DNA of 12,386 bases from positions 1 through 12,386 of the forward strand of contig DASZZZ010000010.1 of the NCBI GenBank assembly GCA_036260375.1. The letters are read 5' to 3'. The stretch comes from DASZZZ01 sp036260375 (GTDB taxonomy: Bacteria; Actinomycetota; CADDZG01; WHSQ01). The notes beneath the pieces were generated by a model. That model was not told the DNA's origin and made no database searches. It was given only the letters and a program-made list of their open reading frames with translations. How positions within the stretch are numbered: the first letter of the stretch is position 1; each line of letters starts with the position of its first letter. Of this stretch, positions 6,116-12,386 are shown one piece after another. The position numbers were made by a program, and so were the translations under genes.

Positions 6116-6814
6116 TCAGCAGTCCATGTGCCGGACGTCGAATGCGGTGTCGCTCAACAGACAACGCACGAAGAAAGGGCTGTCGAGGAACGCGTCGGCA
6201 CGGCGCGTGTCGACCCATGGCCCGTACGGCGCGGTGTTCGTCTCCTTGTCGCTCAGGTCCTTGAACTCCGCGATCGCGGAGTCGCATCGATTGTCGACCT
6301 CCGAGCTCGCGTATACGCGCCCTCCGTCGAGGTTGACAAACGTGTACGCGTGGTACTTCGTCCCCTCGCGAAAAGCCTCGAAGTGGTTCCCGTGGTCGTT
6401 GTCTACCTTCCAGTCGTAGAAGTTCCCGCGGCTTCCGCCATCGCCGTCGTTCTCGTCGCCTCCCAACTGGCCCGCGTCGGCGCGGTACCGGAACCGCCTC
6501 GGACCCGAGTGGACGCCGTCGTACCAGAGCCACCCCACCTCGGCCCAATTGTCCTCGTTGTCCCACACGAACAACGAGCGGACGAGCCCGCCGTTGTTGA
6601 CGGGGCCGCCGTCGGGGAATGCGACCTTTATCTTTGCGTGGTTGCCGTCTTCGACCTCATCGTTGTTCTCCTTGACCACCTCGGCCCAGGCTGCCGGGCC
6701 GCAGGTCGTGTCGCCGTGGCCCGCTGCGGCTGGAGAGCGTGCGATGGTGGTCAAGAGCAGCAACATGCCCGCGCAGAAGCCGACAGAGAAGTAGCGCAGC
6801 GATCGCGTATGCAT
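6116..6814 (-). CDS. secreted Trp/Asp/Gly-rich protein of unknown function
   Basis: The product is 232 residues. It has a clear Sec signal peptide: basic MHTRSLR, a hydrophobic core at 10-24, and a likely cleavage site after SPAAA near residue 31. The mature part is acidic, rich in Asp, Asn, Gly and aromatics (LFVWDNEDNWAEVGWLWYDG; NFYDWKVDNDHGNHFEAF), and looks like an extracellular beta-sandwich. It has exactly four cysteines (38, 177, 218 and the very last residue, 232), enough for two disulfides. I recognise no family. Base composition here is visibly less GC-rich than in the flanking genes, with more A/T in third positions, which may mean recent acquisition or weak selection. GGGGA lies 4 nt before ATG 6814. 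Upstream, TAGAGT in the 161-bp gap is a weak -10 candidate; otherwise no regulatory signal is obvious. Confidence 0.8.
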   Translation of the reverse strand: MHTRSLRYFSVGFCAGMLLLLTTIARSPAAAGHGDTTCGPAAWAEVVKENNDEVEDGNHAKIKVAFPDGGPVNNGGLVRSLFVWDNEDNWAEVGWLWYDGVHSGPRRFRYRADAGQLGGDENDGDGGSRGNFYDWKVDNDHGNHFEAFREGTKYHAYTFVNLDGGRVYASSEVDNRCDSAIAEFKDLSDKETNTAPYGPWVDTRRADAFLDSPFFVRCLLSDTAFDVRHMDC

Positions 6815-6975
6815 GTCATCCCCAATCCTCGTCCCGCCGCTCGCGCCACTCTAGGCCTGGGCGGGCGGTCTTGACGATGGGGAATGCCTTCTTTCTCGCG
6901 GCGCGGGTTGTCGTCCTCCTGCGCGCTTGCAGTCGAAGAGGGCAGGGCGCGGCTTGGCCGAGCCGTTCCATGACG

Positions 6976-7512
6976 TCAGGGCATCCCATCTGGCTCGATG
7001 ACCGTGCCAAGGTAACGCGCGTCGGCGGAGGCGACCACGGCGTGTCGCGTCGTATCCGGACAACAGGCGGGCGTGTAGCTCAACACCCAGACGCGCGTGC
7101 CCGCGGTGACGCCCCAGACGTCCGCCGCGACTCGACCGTGCCGCGCGACGACCGGGCGATGTCGCGGTGCGTCGGGAAGTGCGTCCAACGCGTCCGCCGC
7201 TGCGACGCGCGGCTCACCGGGCAGGGCCGGCGAGATCACGACGCGGCCGAGGTCGAGGTCGTCGGTGAGCGGCCGAACGCGGACCCGGAGCACGGGCGCG
7301 GCCTCCTGGCGACGGGCGCGCTCGCCCGGCGGCGCGCCCGTCGTCGCGACGACCGCGGCCCCCAGCAGCAGCGCACAGGCGGTCGCCGGCGCGAGCACAC
7401 GTCTCCGTCTACGACGAACGGCCGCCACGACGTCACCGACGGGCCGCGGGGCGACCGCGGTCGTGGCGGCGCGCTCCTCGAGCGCACGCCGAACGGCGTC
7501 ACTCGTCGCCAT
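6976..7512 (-). CDS. putative anti-sigma factor, single-pass membrane protein
   Basis: The product is 178 residues. A cytoplasmic N-terminus of about 38 residues (MATSDAVRRALEERA, then VGDVVAAVRRRRRRV) is followed by one membrane segment at about 39-58 (LAPATACALLLGAAVVATTG). The remaining 115 or so residues lie outside, with an adjacent Cys pair at 150-151 (TPACCPDT). No zinc-anti-sigma HxxxCxxC motif is visible, so the anti-sigma call rests mainly on context: the gene overlaps the ECF sigma gene by 14 bp, with GGAGGA inside the sigma 3' end acting as Shine-Dalgarno. A short soluble N-terminus, one membrane segment and an external sensor part is the usual layout of SigE-family partners in actinobacteria. 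The external domain is unrecognised. It could instead be a sigma-regulated membrane protein. Confidence 0.65.
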   Translation of the reverse strand: MATSDAVRRALEERAATTAVAPRPVGDVVAAVRRRRRRVLAPATACALLLGAAVVATTGAPPGERARRQEAAPVLRVRVRPLTDDLDLGRVVISPALPGEPRVAAADALDALPDAPRHRPVVARHGRVAADVWGVTAGTRVWVLSYTPACCPDTTRHAVVASADARYLGTVIEPDGMP

Positions 7513-8008
7513 CGCCGCGCTCCTCCATCTCCGAGCGCAGGGCGCGCAGCGCCCGCGCCATGAGCGAACGCGTGGCGCCGACCGAGCATCCGAGGCTGCG
7601 CGCGACGCCGGCGTCGGGAAGATCCTCGTAGTAGCGAAGGACGACGGCGGCCCGCTGACGCGTCGGCAACGTGCTTAGGGCGCGCCAGACACGATCGCGC
7701 TCCGACGCGTCCGGCAGCTCCACCGGCGCGGGCGCCGGCGTCCGTTGCACGTGACGTCTCTCTGTCTCCCGGCGGCGCCGGCCGGCGATCGACACCGTCA
7801 CGATCGTCTTGCGCAGGTACGCCCAGAAGGCGTCTTCGGACCGCAGGTGAGCGAAGCGCGAGATGACCCGAACGAACGCGTCGTGAGCGACGTCCTGCGC
7901 GCGGTCGTCGTCGCCCTCGAGCAATGCGGCGAGGCGAACGGCGCGCGCGATATTGGTCTCGTAGAGGTGACCGACGCGCGCCGGCCCCAGCTTCCAGCCG
8001 CTCATCAT
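7499..8008 (-). CDS. ECF RNA polymerase sigma factor, SigE-like
   Basis: At 169 residues it has the length of an ECF sigma factor. Region 2 spans about 14-78 (HLYETNIARAVRLAALLEGD, RAQDVAHDAFVRV, FWAYLRKTIV), followed by a basic stretch. Region 4 spans about 112-158, with the classic LPTRQRAAVVLRYYEDL and a GCSVGATRSLMARALRALR recognition helix. This wording is typical of the actinobacterial SigE-like group. It directs RNA polymerase to a small stress or envelope regulon. Start choice is uncertain: ATG 8008 or 8005 gives the family's normal N-terminus but has only a weak GAGCGGA upstream. ATG 8041 would add 11 residues, and the frame stays open to 8101. It overlaps the putative anti-sigma gene, which indicates coupled translation. 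Confidence 0.88.
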   Translation of the reverse strand: MMSGWKLGPARVGHLYETNIARAVRLAALLEGDDDRAQDVAHDAFVRVISRFAHLRSEDAFWAYLRKTIVTVSIAGRRRRETERRHVQRTPAPAPVELPDASERDRVWRALSTLPTRQRAAVVLRYYEDLPDAGVARSLGCSVGATRSLMARALRALRSEMEERGDGDE

Positions 8009-8059
8009 CGTCGTCCGCTCGGAAGTCGTCGCAAACAGCATCCTGACACATAGACGCGT

Positions 8060-8119
8060 GACGACGGCGAGAGTCGTCGCGCGTGGGCGAAGCTCGCCCA
8101 TTTGCCGCGGCCCGCGGCA
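8060..8119. terminator. cluster of three hairpins between dedA and the sigma operon
   Basis: Three perfect stems lie in a row: GACGAC/GTCGTC (8060-8065 with 8073-8078), TGGGCGA/TCGCCCA (8084-8090 with 8094-8100) and TGCCGCG/CGCGGCA (8103-8109 with 8113-8119). The last two have 3-nt loops and lie 14-49 bp after the dedA stop, a natural place for termination of dedA transcription. All three also lie upstream of the sigma gene, so a role in its leader or promoter is possible. Confidence 0.5.
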
Positions 8120-8132
8120 GCGACGCGATCCT

Positions 8133-8756
8133 CTATTCGCCGCGCGTCGGGCGAGCGGCTCTGCGAGCCCGGTGCCGGCGCAGGTACCACCACAGCGCGG
8201 CCCCCGCCACGAGCCCGCCGATCACCAGCGTCGGAACGTCGAACCAGTCGAGCACGCGCTCCCAGTTCGCCCCGACCACGACCCCTGCGTACGTCAGCGC
8301 GTAGGTCCACGGGATCACTCCGAGGAACGTGTACAGCGTGAACTTGCCGAACGGCATGCGCGCGATGCCGGCGGGCAGCGAGATGAACGTGCGGATGACC
8401 GGCAACAGGCGCGAGAAGAACGTCGCCGCGTCGCCGTGGTCCTCCCACCACGCCTCGGCCCGGTCGACGTCGTGGCTGCGAATCAGCACGTACTTTCCGT
8501 AGCGGTCGAGCAGCTCCCGGCCGGTGGTGCGCCCGACTGCGTAGGCGATCCACGAGCCGACGAGGTTGCCGAGGACCCCGGCGGCGCCGACCCAGAAGAA
8601 GCTCAGCTCGCCGTCGCCCGCGTACCACCCGCCGACGAGCATCGTGACCTCGCTGGGGAACGGGATGCACGCGGACTCGGCCAGCATGAGCAGGAAGATC
8701 GCGACGTAGCCGTACTCGACGACCCAGTCGCGCATGAGCTCGACGACGGTCTCCAC
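8133..8756 (-). CDS. DedA-family membrane protein (SNARE-associated/VTT type)
   Basis: This 207-residue inner-membrane protein has the family's usual length. DedA proteins are implicated in lipid flipping (undecaprenyl phosphate or phosphatidylethanolamine recycling) and proton-motive-force homeostasis. Diagnostic motifs are ESACIPFPSE at 27-36, the GNLVGSWIAYAVGRTTGRE segment, and FSRLLPVIRTFISLPAG at 114-130 with its conserved Arg residues. Hydrophobic segments lie near 12-28, 50-75, 110-130, 138-162 and 175-191, and the C-terminus is Arg-rich. GTG 8756 is chosen because the frame upstream runs through the 70-bp repeat and is not family-like. It has no Shine-Dalgarno but a TAGCAT box 8 nt upstream, suggesting a leaderless mRNA. 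ATG 8735 is the alternative and also lacks a Shine-Dalgarno. The gene is divergent from topA. Confidence 0.92.
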   Translation of the reverse strand: METVVELMRDWVVEYGYVAIFLLMLAESACIPFPSEVTMLVGGWYAGDGELSFFWVGAAGVLGNLVGSWIAYAVGRTTGRELLDRYGKYVLIRSHDVDRAEAWWEDHGDAATFFSRLLPVIRTFISLPAGIARMPFGKFTLYTFLGVIPWTYALTYAGVVVGANWERVLDWFDVPTLVIGGLVAGAALWWYLRRHRARRAARPTRGE

Positions 8757-8764
8757 GGGCGGCG

Positions 8765-8770
8765 ATGCTA
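8765..8770 (-). promoter_or_regulatory. candidate -10 box for leaderless dedA
   Basis: TAGCAT on the minus strand (8770-8765) matches TATAAT at 4 of 6 positions and ends exactly 8 nt before GTG 8756. The OB-fold gene shows the same 8-nt spacing. I see no good -35 element 16-18 nt further upstream. Confidence 0.35.
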
Positions 8771-8809
8771 GCCGCCCCGCTGGGGGCATCGAGCGGGTCC
8801 GGCTGCGCG

Positions 8810-8879
8810 TGCTCCGGGCGCACGCACGCCGGGCACTCCAAACCGTTCTGAGTCGGCCCGTCGCACGTGCGCCCTCCGC
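8810..8879 (+). repeat. 70-bp palindromic intergenic repeat, copy 3
   Basis: Same strand as copies 1 and 2, about 5.7 kb away. It differs from copy 2 at one base (position 7) and from copy 1 at two. Its left hairpin, CCGGGCG (8814-8820) with CGCCGGG (8827-8833), has a single G-G mismatch at the very pair that is swapped between copies 1 and 2. The ACTC...GAGT core, the CGCACGTGCG palindrome and the GGGCGCAC/GTGCGCCC inverted ends are all intact. Confidence 0.9.
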
Positions 8880-8891
8880 TCGGATCGCCGC

Positions 8892-8915
8892 GTTCCGGGC
8901 GCACGCCCGCCGGGG
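8892..8915 (+). repeat. partial or decayed fourth repeat unit
   Basis: TTCCGGGCGCACGCCCGCCG and the following GGGG echo the first hairpin of the 70-bp unit but lack the ACTCCAAACC core and right half. The preceding CGCGTTCCGG also occurs just before copy 1 (2987-2996), which favours a related remnant over chance. Confidence 0.4.
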
Positions 8916-9060
8916 CTCGCGCGCTTCGTCGGCCGCCGTGGGAAGCTGACGGGGCCCGGCGGCGTTGTCGCGAGCGCCCCAGGCGGGCGGCGAGCGGTCC
9001 TCGCACCGCGGCCCGAGCCGCCCGGCCGCCAGGCGGACGTCCCCGAACGCAAGGAGTGCA

Positions 9061-11280
9061 GTGGCCAAGAACGTCGTCATCGTCGAGTCGCCCGCGAAGG
9101 CGAAGACGATCGAGCGCTACCTCGGCAAGGACTACAAGGTCCTCGCCTCGATGGGCCACGTCCGCGACCTGCCGACGTCGGGCTTCGGGATCGAGATCAA
9201 CGGCGACGTCCGGTTCGACTACGAACCGCTCGACCGGGCGTCGGCCAAGAAGGCCGTCGGACAGATCAAGGCCGCGGCCAAGGCGGCCGACGCCGTGTGG
9301 CTCGCCCCCGACCCCGACCGCGAGGGCGAGGCGATCGCGTGGCACGTGGCGGAGCTCGCCAAGCTCGGCCCCGACGTCACGCGGCGCGTGACGTTCAACG
9401 AGATCACCAAGCGCGCGATCGAGGACGCGTTCGCGCGGCCGCGCGGCATCGACATGAACCTCGTCGACGCGCAGCAGGCGCGGCGCGCCGTGGACCGCAT
9501 CGTCGGCTACAAGCTGTCGCCGCTGCTGTGGCGAACGATCGGACCGAAGCTGTCCGCCGGGCGCGTGCAGAGCGCGGCGCTGCTCCTCGTCGTCCAGCGC
9601 GAGCGCGAGATCCGCGCCTTCGTGCCGCGCGAGTACTGGGACGTCGCCGCGACGCTTGCGACGGATGCGGGCGGCGAGCTCGTCGCGACGCATCCCGTCG
9701 GGGACAAGGAGAAGTTCTCGCTCGGCGACGAGGCCGCCGCGGCCGCGGTCGTCGAGCGCGTGCGGCCCGGGTCGTGGACCGTCGCCGACGTCCGCAAGAG
9801 CGAGCGCAGCCGCAAGCCGCCGGCCCCGTTCCGGACGTCGACGTTGCAGCAGGCGGCGTCCGCGAAGCTCGGCATGCCGACGTGGAAGACGATGCAGGTC
9901 GCGCAGGCGCTGTACGAGCGCGGCCACATCACGTACATGCGCACCGACTCGACCAACCTGTCCGACGACGCGCTCGGCGAGATCGGCCGCGTCGTCGAGT
10001 CCGACTTCGGCGCGCGCTACCACGAGCCGCGGCGTTTCACCGCCAAGGCCAAGGGCGCCCAGGAGGCGCACGAGGCGATCCGCCCCACGTCGGCCGCGCG
10101 CACGCCGAGGGACATGGCCGGCGAGCTGGACCGCGACGAGCTCCGGCTCTACGAGATCGTGTGGCAGCGCACGATGGCGTCGCAGATGGCGGAGGCCGTC
10201 TACGACGCGACGTCGGTCGACGTGGAGTCGAACGGAGTCACGTTCCGCGCGACCGGCCAGATCCTCAAGTTCGACGGCTTCCTGCGCGTCTACCTCGTGC
10301 GCGGCGACGACGAGCCCGAGGAGCTCGACAGCCTGCTGCCCGAGGTGGCCCCCGGCGACGTCCTCGAACTGCGCGCGCTGGAGCCGGCGCAGCACTTCAC
10401 GCAGCCGCCGCCGCGCTACACCGAGGCGACGCTCGTGCGAGAGATGGAGCGCGTCGGCATCGGCCGGCCATCGACGTACGCGCCGACCGTGCAGACGCTC
10501 GTGCGGCGCGAGTACGTGCGCACCGAGTCGCGCCGGCTCATACCGACGCCGCGCGGCGAGGTCGTCACGGAGCAGCTCGAGGCGCACTTCCCCGAGGTCG
10601 TCGACCTCAACTTCACCGCGCGCATGGAGGCCGAGCTCGACGAGATCGCCGAGGGCGCGAAGCAGCTCACGCCGGTCGTGCGCGACTTCTTCCACTCCTT
10701 CACCGAGCACCTCGAGGAGCAGAAGGACAAGATGGGCCGGCCCGAGCGGCCGACCGACCAGACGTGCCCGGAGTGCGGCCGTCCGGTCGTCAAGAAGTTC
10801 GGCAAGCACGGCCTGTGGTTCCTGTCGTGCTCGGGATGGCCGGAGTGCAAGTGGTCGCAGCACCTCGACGAGGAGGGCAACCCTCTCGCGGACCCCGAGG
10901 GCACGGGCGAGAAGTGCCCCAACTGCGGCTCCGAGCTCGTCGCCAAGAGCGGCCGCTTCGGTCCGTTCGTCGGCTGCTCGAACTACCCCGAGTGCAAGTA
11001 CATCAAGAAGGAGGCCCCCAAGGAGACGGGGGAGGAGTGCCCCAACTGCGGCTCCGCCCTGGTCGAGAAGCGCGGCCGCTTCGGGCCGTTCGTCGGCTGC
11101 TCGAACTATCCGGAGTGCAAGTACATCAAGAAGGACCCGGCGAAGAAGAAGACGACGCGCAAGAAGACCGCGCGCAAGAAGACGTCGGCACGCAAGAAGA
11201 CGTCGGCGCGCAAGACGACGGGCACCCGGGCGCAGCGGCGGGCTCCGGGAGCCGACGAGGGCGCCGGGACGCTCGGATAG
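9061..11280 (+). CDS. topA: DNA topoisomerase I (type IA) with zinc ribbons and basic tail
   Basis: This 739-residue enzyme relaxes negatively supercoiled DNA through a transient 5'-phosphotyrosine bond. The Toprim domain has Glu9 (VIVESPAKAKTIERYLGK) and the Mg-binding DPDREGE at 84-90. The active-site tyrosine is Tyr292 in TYMRTDSTNLS, and Arg294 follows as expected. The gate-domain motif GIGRPSTYAPTVQTL is present. After the 67-kDa-type core come three Cys4 zinc ribbons starting at residues 569, 619 and 660, each CPxCG...C...PECK. The last 45 or so residues are Lys/Arg/Thr-rich. GTG 9061 is chosen because AAGGAG sits 4 nt upstream and MAKNVVIVESPAKA is the canonical beginning; the frame extends further upstream without similarity. 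Zinc ribbons and basic tails both bind DNA and aid strand passage; having both is less common. The MFS gene follows after 29 bp. Confidence 0.98.
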   Translation: MAKNVVIVESPAKAKTIERYLGKDYKVLASMGHVRDLPTSGFGIEINGDVRFDYEPLDRASAKKAVGQIKAAAKAADAVWLAPDPDREGEAIAWHVAELAKLGPDVTRRVTFNEITKRAIEDAFARPRGIDMNLVDAQQARRAVDRIVGYKLSPLLWRTIGPKLSAGRVQSAALLLVVQREREIRAFVPREYWDVAATLATDAGGELVATHPVGDKEKFSLGDEAAAAAVVERVRPGSWTVADVRKSERSRKPPAPFRTSTLQQAASAKLGMPTWKTMQVAQALYERGHITYMRTDSTNLSDDALGEIGRVVESDFGARYHEPRRFTAKAKGAQEAHEAIRPTSAARTPRDMAGELDRDELRLYEIVWQRTMASQMAEAVYDATSVDVESNGVTFRATGQILKFDGFLRVYLVRGDDEPEELDSLLPEVAPGDVLELRALEPAQHFTQPPPRYTEATLVREMERVGIGRPSTYAPTVQTLVRREYVRTESRRLIPTPRGEVVTEQLEAHFPEVVDLNFTARMEAELDEIAEGAKQLTPVVRDFFHSFTEHLEEQKDKMGRPERPTDQTCPECGRPVVKKFGKHGLWFLSCSGWPECKWSQHLDEEGNPLADPEGTGEKCPNCGSELVAKSGRFGPFVGCSNYPECKYIKKEAPKETGEECPNCGSALVEKRGRFGPFVGCSNYPECKYIKKDPAKKKTTRKKTARKKTSARKKTSARKTTGTRAQRRAPGADEGAGTLG
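10915..11133 (+). repeat. tandem duplication of a topA zinc ribbon
   Basis: Two units with a period of 123 nt (41 codons) begin at 10915 and 11038. Their first 32 residues are 29/32 identical, each CPNCGS...GRFGPFVGCSNYPECKYIKK. The DNA is also nearly identical over much of this length, so the duplication is recent or kept homogeneous. The first ribbon, at residue 569, is clearly diverged. Confidence 0.85.
11158..11220 (+). repeat. short basic repeats in the topA tail
   Basis: The tail encodes RKKTA, RKKTSA, RKKTSA and RKTT in succession, as 15-, 18- and 18-nt units plus a partial one, built on CGCAAGAAGAC. The array is in frame and could expand or contract by slippage without breaking the gene. 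It gives topoisomerase I a positively charged, probably disordered, DNA-binding tail. Confidence 0.8.
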
Positions 11281-11309
11281 GGAACGCAGCCGGCGCGCCT
11301 AACTAGGAT

Positions 11310-12386
11310 GTGGGCGCCGCCGTCCACTTCCCGGGAGGACCGATCCAGCAGGCACCGCAGCAACGGCCCGACCTACGCGCCGTCGGCTCCGCCCAGGACG
11401 CGGGCTACCGCACGCTGCTCCGGAACCGCAACTTCCGGCGCCTGTTCGCGGCCCAGAGCGTCTCGAGCCTGGGCGACTGGATCGGCGTGATCGCGATCGC
11501 CTTGATCGCCAGGAACCTCGGCGGCGACGTCGGGGTCGGGACGGTCATGATCGCCCGCGTCGTGCCCGGCTTCATCGCCGGCCCCGTCGCGGGCGTGATC
11601 GCCGACCGCTTCGACCGCAAGCGGATCATGGTCGCGGCCGACGCGGCGCGCGCCGTCATCATCTTCTCGCTGCCGTTCTTCGACAGCTTCGTGTACCTCT
11701 TGTTTGCGTCGGTGCTGCTGGAGAGCCTCACGCTGCTGTGGGGGCCGGCGAAGGACGCGTCGCTCCCGAACGTCGTGCCCGTGTCGCAGATCACGCATGC
11801 GAACTCGCTCAACCTGATCGCCGTCTACGGGCCGTGGCCGGTCGCGGGCGTCGTGTTCGCGTCGCTGACGTCGTTGGGTGGCTTCCTCGGCGACACCGTC
11901 CCGGTCCTCCGGGGCCTACAGAACGATCCCGAGGCGCTCGCGCTGTGGCTGGATTCGATCACGTTCGGCGTCTCCGCGCTGCTGATCTGGTCGCTCGCGC
12001 TCCCGAGGCGCGAGGCGCGCGCCGGGCGGCTCGATCTCGGCGCGGCGAGGGACGACCTCGTCGAGGGCATCCGATTCGTGGCGCGCGACAAGCAGGTGCG
12101 GCCGTGGCTGCTCGGGATCGCGTTCACGTTCACCGCCGCCGGCGCCGTGTTCTCGCTCGGCGTCGAGTTCGTCGACGAGGTGCTCGGCGGCGGCAACCGA
12201 GGGTTCGCCTTCCTCATCGGCTTCCTCGCGACCGGGATGATCATCGGCCTGCTCGCCGTGAGCCTCATCGCGCGGCGCATCCAGAAGGACGTTCTGTTCT
12301 CGTCCTCGATCCTGCTGCTCGGAGCGGGTCTCATCGGGCTCGCGAGCGTCGGAAGCCTCAACTCCGCGATCCCGAGCAGCCACGGC
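11310..12386 (+). CDS. MFS transporter, N-terminal 359 residues (runs off the window)
   Basis: This is a major facilitator superfamily protein of the drug/siderophore exporter type (MFS_3-like), probably a proton-driven exporter in the cytoplasmic membrane; the substrate is unknown. The family-typical beginning RTLLRNRNFRRLFAAQSV is at 34-51, followed by SLGDWIGVIAIALIA as membrane segment 1. The motif A loop GVIADRFDRKRIM is at 95-107. Further hydrophobic segments continue to the edge, with a central cytoplasmic loop near 230-262 (ALPRREARAGRLDLGAARDD). The only in-frame start after the stop at 11304 is GTG 11310, which adds a 33-residue Gln/Pro-rich N-terminus. No proper Shine-Dalgarno precedes it, so either a leaderless start or coupling to topA readthrough is possible. 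The reading frame is intact at the window end, where the last 40 or so residues are still membrane-like. Confidence 0.9.
   Translation, partial: MGAAVHFPGGPIQQAPQQRPDLRAVGSAQDAGYRTLLRNRNFRRLFAAQSVSSLGDWIGVIAIALIARNLGGDVGVGTVMIARVVPGFIAGPVAGVIADRFDRKRIMVAADAARAVIIFSLPFFDSFVYLLFASVLLESLTLLWGPAKDASLPNVVPVSQITHANSLNLIAVYGPWPVAGVVFASLTSLGGFLGDTVPVLRGLQNDPEALALWLDSITFGVSALLIWSLALPRREARAGRLDLGAARDDLVEGIRFVARDKQVRPWLLGIAFTFTAAGAVFSLGVEFVDEVLGGGNRGFAFLIGFLATGMIIGLLAVSLIARRIQKDVLFSSSILLLGAGLIGLASVGSLNSAIPSSHG

Larger units (their letters stand above)
8757..9060. other. divergent dedA-topA intergenic region
   Basis: This 304-bp gap carries the dedA -10 candidate (8765-8770), the third 70-bp repeat (8810-8879), a partial fourth unit (8892-8915) and the topA leader with its Shine-Dalgarno AAGGAG at 9051-9056. 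I find no convincing topA promoter. Frames open across the region lack family features and depend on the repeat, so I see no gene here. Confidence 0.7.

Noticed and set aside
6950..6965. Terminator CGGCT/AGCCG after the anti-sigma gene
   Set aside because: The stem is only 5 bp without a U-tract, which is expected by chance at this GC content.
6816..7010. A 64-codon minus-strand frame in the gap after the anti-sigma gene
   Set aside because: No ribosome site, Arg-rich composition and overlap with the anti-sigma 3' end. I treat the 161-bp gap as non-coding.
8005..10863. A 952-codon open frame on the minus strand across topA and dedA
   Set aside because: It is antisense to topA and in a different frame from dedA. 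Its product is Arg/Leu/Asp low-complexity sequence typical of a mirror frame in GC-rich coding DNA.
1..12386. A defence, toxin-antitoxin, prophage or biosynthetic system
   Set aside because: I looked for transposases, integrases, nucleases, modification enzymes and synthase domains in all six frames and saw none. The genes present are housekeeping, transport, regulation and two unknown exported proteins.

Overview
The window is very GC-rich bacterial chromosome, dense with short-spaced genes. It looks like an actinomycete-phylum (Actinomycetota) organism, perhaps a deep-branching class such as Thermoleophilia. The clues are a pair of TrkA/CeoB-CeoC-type RCK proteins next to a divergent OB-fold gene (an arrangement I remember from actinobacteria), an ECF sigma factor of the actinobacterial SigE-like type, frequent GTG starts, and a topoisomerase I ending in a Lys/Arg-rich tail. 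The class-level guess is inference only. There is no rRNA, tRNA, CRISPR array, transposase or phage gene.

Layout, left to right. 1-512 (-): the N-terminal part of an unrecognised membrane protein, cut by the window edge. 697-2940 (+): hppA, a membrane proton-pumping pyrophosphatase with the K+-independent signature, preceded by a promoter-like site and a GC-rich leader hairpin and followed by a strong hairpin terminator. 2998-3146: two copies of a 70-bp palindromic repeat; a third copy lies at 8810-8879. 3171-3548 (-): small OB-fold protein. 3622-5509 (+): a tightly overlapping three-gene operon of two TrkA-type potassium-uptake regulators and an HD-domain phosphohydrolase. 5533-6814 (-): two small exported proteins of unknown function, one of visibly lower GC. 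6976-8008 (-): an ECF sigma factor overlapping a one-pass membrane protein that is probably its anti-sigma partner. 8133-8756 (-): a DedA-family membrane protein. 9061-11280 (+): topA, topoisomerase I with three zinc ribbons plus a basic tail. 11310 to the end (+): an MFS exporter, cut by the window edge.

Several genes concern membrane energetics and ion homeostasis (HppA, the RCK pair, DedA, MFS), but only the 3622-5509 operon and the sigma/anti-sigma pair are physically coupled. The most unusual element is the 70-bp repeat. Its three copies are 67-69/70 identical, and the two intact hairpins carry a compensatory G-C to C-G swap, so its folded form appears to be maintained. I found no clear new multi-gene defence or biosynthetic system. 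The best leads are the repeat, the RCK-RCK-HD operon, and the secreted pair.
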